64,000 nt of DNA. Origin: Martinezella rhizogenes (GTDB lineage Bacteria; Pseudomonadota; Alphaproteobacteria; Rhizobiales; Rhizobiaceae). Made by a program: the position numbers and the translations under genes. The DNA lies in the NCBI RefSeq assembly GCF_000799715.1, contig NZ_JUHG01000005.1:1-64000 (forward strand), written 5' to 3'. Of the stretch, positions 61,669 to 64,000 are shown in pieces (position 1 is the first letter of the stretch; each line of letters starts with the position of its first letter). The notes under the pieces are model-generated. The model saw only the letters and a list, made by a program, of their open reading frames with translations, had not been told where the DNA came from and searched no databases.

Positions 61669-61699
61669 TGATTTGCCCCGATTCTTGCTGATTTGCCCC
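61669..61699. repeat. Tandem TGATTTGCCCC repeats upstream of the integrase
   Basis: TGATTTGCCCC is at 61669-61679 and 61689-61699, 20 bases apart. TGATTTGCCC recurs at 63991-64000 at the window edge in the same orientation. They may be integrase arm sites or operators. The surrounding interval (61629-61983) is AT-rich and has no gene. Confidence 0.5.
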
Positions 61700-61983
61700 T
61701 TGAAATCAACAATCATCGATAACCTATACTTATCGATGGTTAGAGGCTCAGCCAGAAGCTGCATGGGCAACGGAAACCAGAGCCGCTTTCGATTCACTAT
61801 GACAAAACAATGGCGTTAATTCATATGGTTAATGAACTGGAAATTCGGCAATATCTATGGTAAAAGGGGCTGATTTGGGGGCGCTGCCGAAGCGCTGGGC
61901 AATTGTGCCGTTGATGCTCTTCTATCATAATCGATGGCGGAGCATAAGACGGCATTGGAACCAGAGGCGCGGGTAGCGGCAAG

Positions 61984-62322
61984 ATGCACGAGATCGATAT
62001 CGAGGAGCTCGACGAAGCCACGCTGATGGAACTGCATGGACGCATCGTCGAACGGCTGCATTTTCTGCATCAGCAAAAGACGACGGCAGCCCTGCAAGAG
62101 ATCAAGATCGGCAGCGGCGTAACGTTTGAAAGCCCGGATGGAGGAACGATCAGGGGCATCGTCATCCGCCGCAATCGTAAGACCGTGACAGTTCACACCG
62201 ATGATGAGAAGCATTGGAACGTCTCGCCGTCATTGCTGACGCTTGTGGGCCGGCATGGTCTCGATGGAGAGGCGTCCAAAGACGGTCGTGTCGTGCCATT
62301 CACCAAGCCCGGCGCCAGGTAG
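61984..62322 (+). CDS. Hypothetical protein with possible SH3-like/KOW fold
   Basis: This 112-residue protein has a helical, acidic N-terminus (HEIDIEELDEATLMELHGRI) and a beta-rich middle (IKIGSGVTFESPDGGTIRGI, then VIRRNRKTVTVHTDDEKHWN) like small beta-barrel proteins. Similar proteins are seen near mobile elements in rhizobia. No catalytic residue is obvious. It abuts the IS66-type transposase gene, ending six bases away in convergent orientation. Confidence 0.6.
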   Translation: MHEIDIEELDEATLMELHGRIVERLHFLHQQKTTAALQEIKIGSGVTFESPDGGTIRGIVIRRNRKTVTVHTDDEKHWNVSPSLLTLVGRHGLDGEASKDGRVVPFTKPGAR

Positions 62323-62328
62323 CGAGGT

Positions 62329-63975
62329 TCAGGCTTTCGCCGCGATAAGGCCTGCCAATTGCGGGATGGCCTCACTGCCAAGCCCGAGCCGGTCACCGAG
62401 ATAGTGGTAAAACGAGAGCCCAAGCTTCTGGCACGTCTTCATCAGGCCGAGCATGGTGTCACGCGCGACACGGCCGTCGCGGCTCATGGTGCCGCCAGAG
62501 ATCTTTCGCTTGGTGACGAAGGTTCGCAGATCATTCTCCGACGCGTTGGTATGTAAAGGGATATAAGGGTGCTCGAGAACTTTGAGCAGTTCGTCTTTTC
62601 TACGATGCAAACGCGCCAGCAAGGCGTCGAGCGCATTATAGCCGGTGCGCAGGGTAAAGATCCTGTCGAACCGTCGTCGGAAGCCCGGGATTGCCTGTGG
62701 TAAAGGCTTTTGTTTCCAGACCTTCAGCATCTTGTAGAATCGCCAGACGAGATCCCGGACAAGCGCGACCGATCGCGCCTCCTTCGGCTTGACCGGCATC
62801 AGTTTCTGTAAAAGACGTTCTGCGTGGATCCAGCAAAGAGCATGATTGCCGACGCGGAACTGGCCGGCATCGTCGGAGACAATCACCATGTCGCCCAGAA
62901 GACCGTGATGGCGGATGGAACCCCAGAGGCCGGCTTCTGCCAGGACCCCGATCCCTTGGCGGTCAAAAATATCGACACCCTTGCGCGCCAGATATTCCAG
63001 GAACGGCACCTGGTTACTAAAGTGCCGAGGCTCGACACTGCGAAGTCCGGCAGCAAGCGCCGGGTCAGCACGCCGTTCTTCCAGATAGCCGAACGCGGCA
63101 TCGTTGAGGACATAGTCCTGGTAGTTGCCGCGCAGCAGCGACAGGAAATTCAGTCGCGATTTCGATTTCGTGGTGCGGAAGGCGGTAAAATGCTCGCCGC
63201 CGATCTGGGTTGTATAAAAGTTACCGTGCGCGTGGCGGGCGCCGGTGTCGTCGACCGTAACATAAGGGGCCGAGGCCAGGCCGGCATGCAGCACTGCCGC
63301 GTCTTCGGCGACAAACCCATCCAGCTCCTTGGTCAAAAGGCGCACGACCTGGCGTTTCGAGACCTCGACGCCGATATCATTCAACAGCGTGGTCAGCCGC
63401 TGTGTCGTCACCTGACCTTGCGCGTGCAGCATCAGACAAAACCGCCTGAGGTTCGCCCCATAGCCACCCATGATCCCTGCGGGTAGCGGCGCCAGCACCG
63501 TCTTGCCATCCGGGGTCGCCCAGCATTCGCGTCGGTAATGAACAAGCTCGGTTGCCAACACCAGCTCCCGCACGAAGCAGCTTTTGTATCCCTTGAACCG
63601 CGAGCCGGCCGGAACGCCTGCACGTAAAATCTCTTCCCGGCTCACCCGCTTCACATCCAGCTTCGGGCCGCGCGGCTTCTTCTTAGCAGCCGCTTCTTCG
63701 TCAGGTTTACTATCGGTCGCTTTGTCCATGCCGGATGGGCGAAACGGCGGTCGCGGCGGCAGGTTCTTCAGCCGCGCGATCTCATCACGCAGCAACTGGT
63801 TCTCCACCTTGAGCTTGGTATTATCCAGCCACAGCCCCGCGTTCTCGGCCTCAAGCTTTTCGAGGCGAACTTCGGCCTGTTCAGCCCGCTCCAACAGGCC
63901 AGTCACCAGACTGCGTAGCGCCTTCAGCGAAAGCGTGTCAGCGTGCTCGGGGGAGGGGAGCCGTCTCTTTGCCAT
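62329..63975 (-). mobile_element. tnpC: IS66-family transposase (single-gene type)
   Basis: This 548-residue transposase has an N-terminal leucine-zipper region (residues 30-72), an HTH/zinc-like RVSREEILRAGVP stretch, and a DDE domain with VTVDDTGARHAHGN, VIVSDDAGQFRV and NASENDLRTFVTKRKISGGT. No TnpA or TnpB gene is beside it, so it is like the ISBst12 subgroup that needs only this gene. ATG 63975 lies 25 bases from the window edge, so the element's right end is cut off. The left terminus was not found. Confidence 0.9.
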
Positions 63976-64000
63976 CCCTGGACCGAATCATGATTTGCCC

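Noticed and set aside
1..64000. CRISPR array, rRNA or tRNA genes
   Set aside because: No regularly spaced repeats, rRNA segments or cloverleaf-like sequences were noticed on either strand.

Overview
The window looks like DNA from a Rhizobium-type alphaproteobacterium (Rhizobiaceae). It is GC-rich and carries a repABC replication and partition module, a trb (VirB-like) conjugation operon in the canonical order B-C-D-E-J-K-L-F-G-H-I, and TraR/TraM quorum-control genes. These are the hallmarks of large rhizobial plasmids or chromids. No rRNA, tRNA or CRISPR array was recognised.

Layout. (1) 1-10.3 kb, mostly minus strand: the 5' part of a core-type gene (electron-transfer flavoprotein-ubiquinone oxidoreductase), a four-gene CUT2 sugar ABC operon, and a two-gene operon for a membrane-anchored 2Fe-2S protein and an MscS-type channel. 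(2) 10.9-16.8 kb, plus strand: a glycoside-use cluster with a TetR regulator, an MFS sugar transporter, a GH3 beta-glucosidase, a truncated UPF0303 relic and a Gfo/Idh/MocA oxidoreductase. (3) 16.8-19.1 kb: a frameshifted histidine-kinase relic and small regulators, one of them a frameshifted XRE gene. (4) 19.2-27.4 kb: an unusual amino-acid-type cluster with IclR, an M24 peptidase, a threonine-synthase-like PLP enzyme and a TctCBA transporter, convergent with a GHMP kinase plus a cysteine-synthase-like PLP enzyme. (5) 27.6-35.2 kb: HipBA, an aconitase-X ghost, traM/traR, a DprA-ComF-like pair, an XRE repressor, and a Fic antitoxin with a truncated toxin. (6) 35.4-45.1 kb: the trb operon. (7) 45.1-50.6 kb: repABC with its antisense RNA, a DEDDh exonuclease, and an inverted relic of a second repAB. 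(8) 50.8-64 kb: an accessory region dense in toxin-antitoxin genes (Fic, orphan HigA, FitAB, a second PIN pair, HigBA). It also holds an Acb1-like 2H phosphoesterase, a serine recombinase, one full and one truncated tyrosine recombinase, and an IS66-type transposase.

How the parts fit. repA-repB would segregate the replicon, repC would initiate replication, and the antisense RNA would set copy number. The trb genes would build the mating channel under TraR, restrained by TraM; the AHL synthase traI, the relaxase and the coupling protein are not in the window. Addiction modules and recombinases pile up downstream of repC. Relics are frequent: a truncated kinase, XRE, UPF0303, AcnX, Fic, DUF932, integrase and repAB. 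This suggests repeated insertion and deletion. A core respiratory gene about 44 kb from a repABC locus suggests a chromid or an integrated plasmid.

Strongest leads: the kinase plus two-PLP-enzyme cluster with its dedicated transporter (19.2-27.4 kb), the Acb1-like enzyme (53.5 kb), the DprA-ComF-like pair (31.9-33.4 kb), and the second repAB relic (50.4-50.6 kb). All identifications come from reading motifs and family resemblance; no database search was run.
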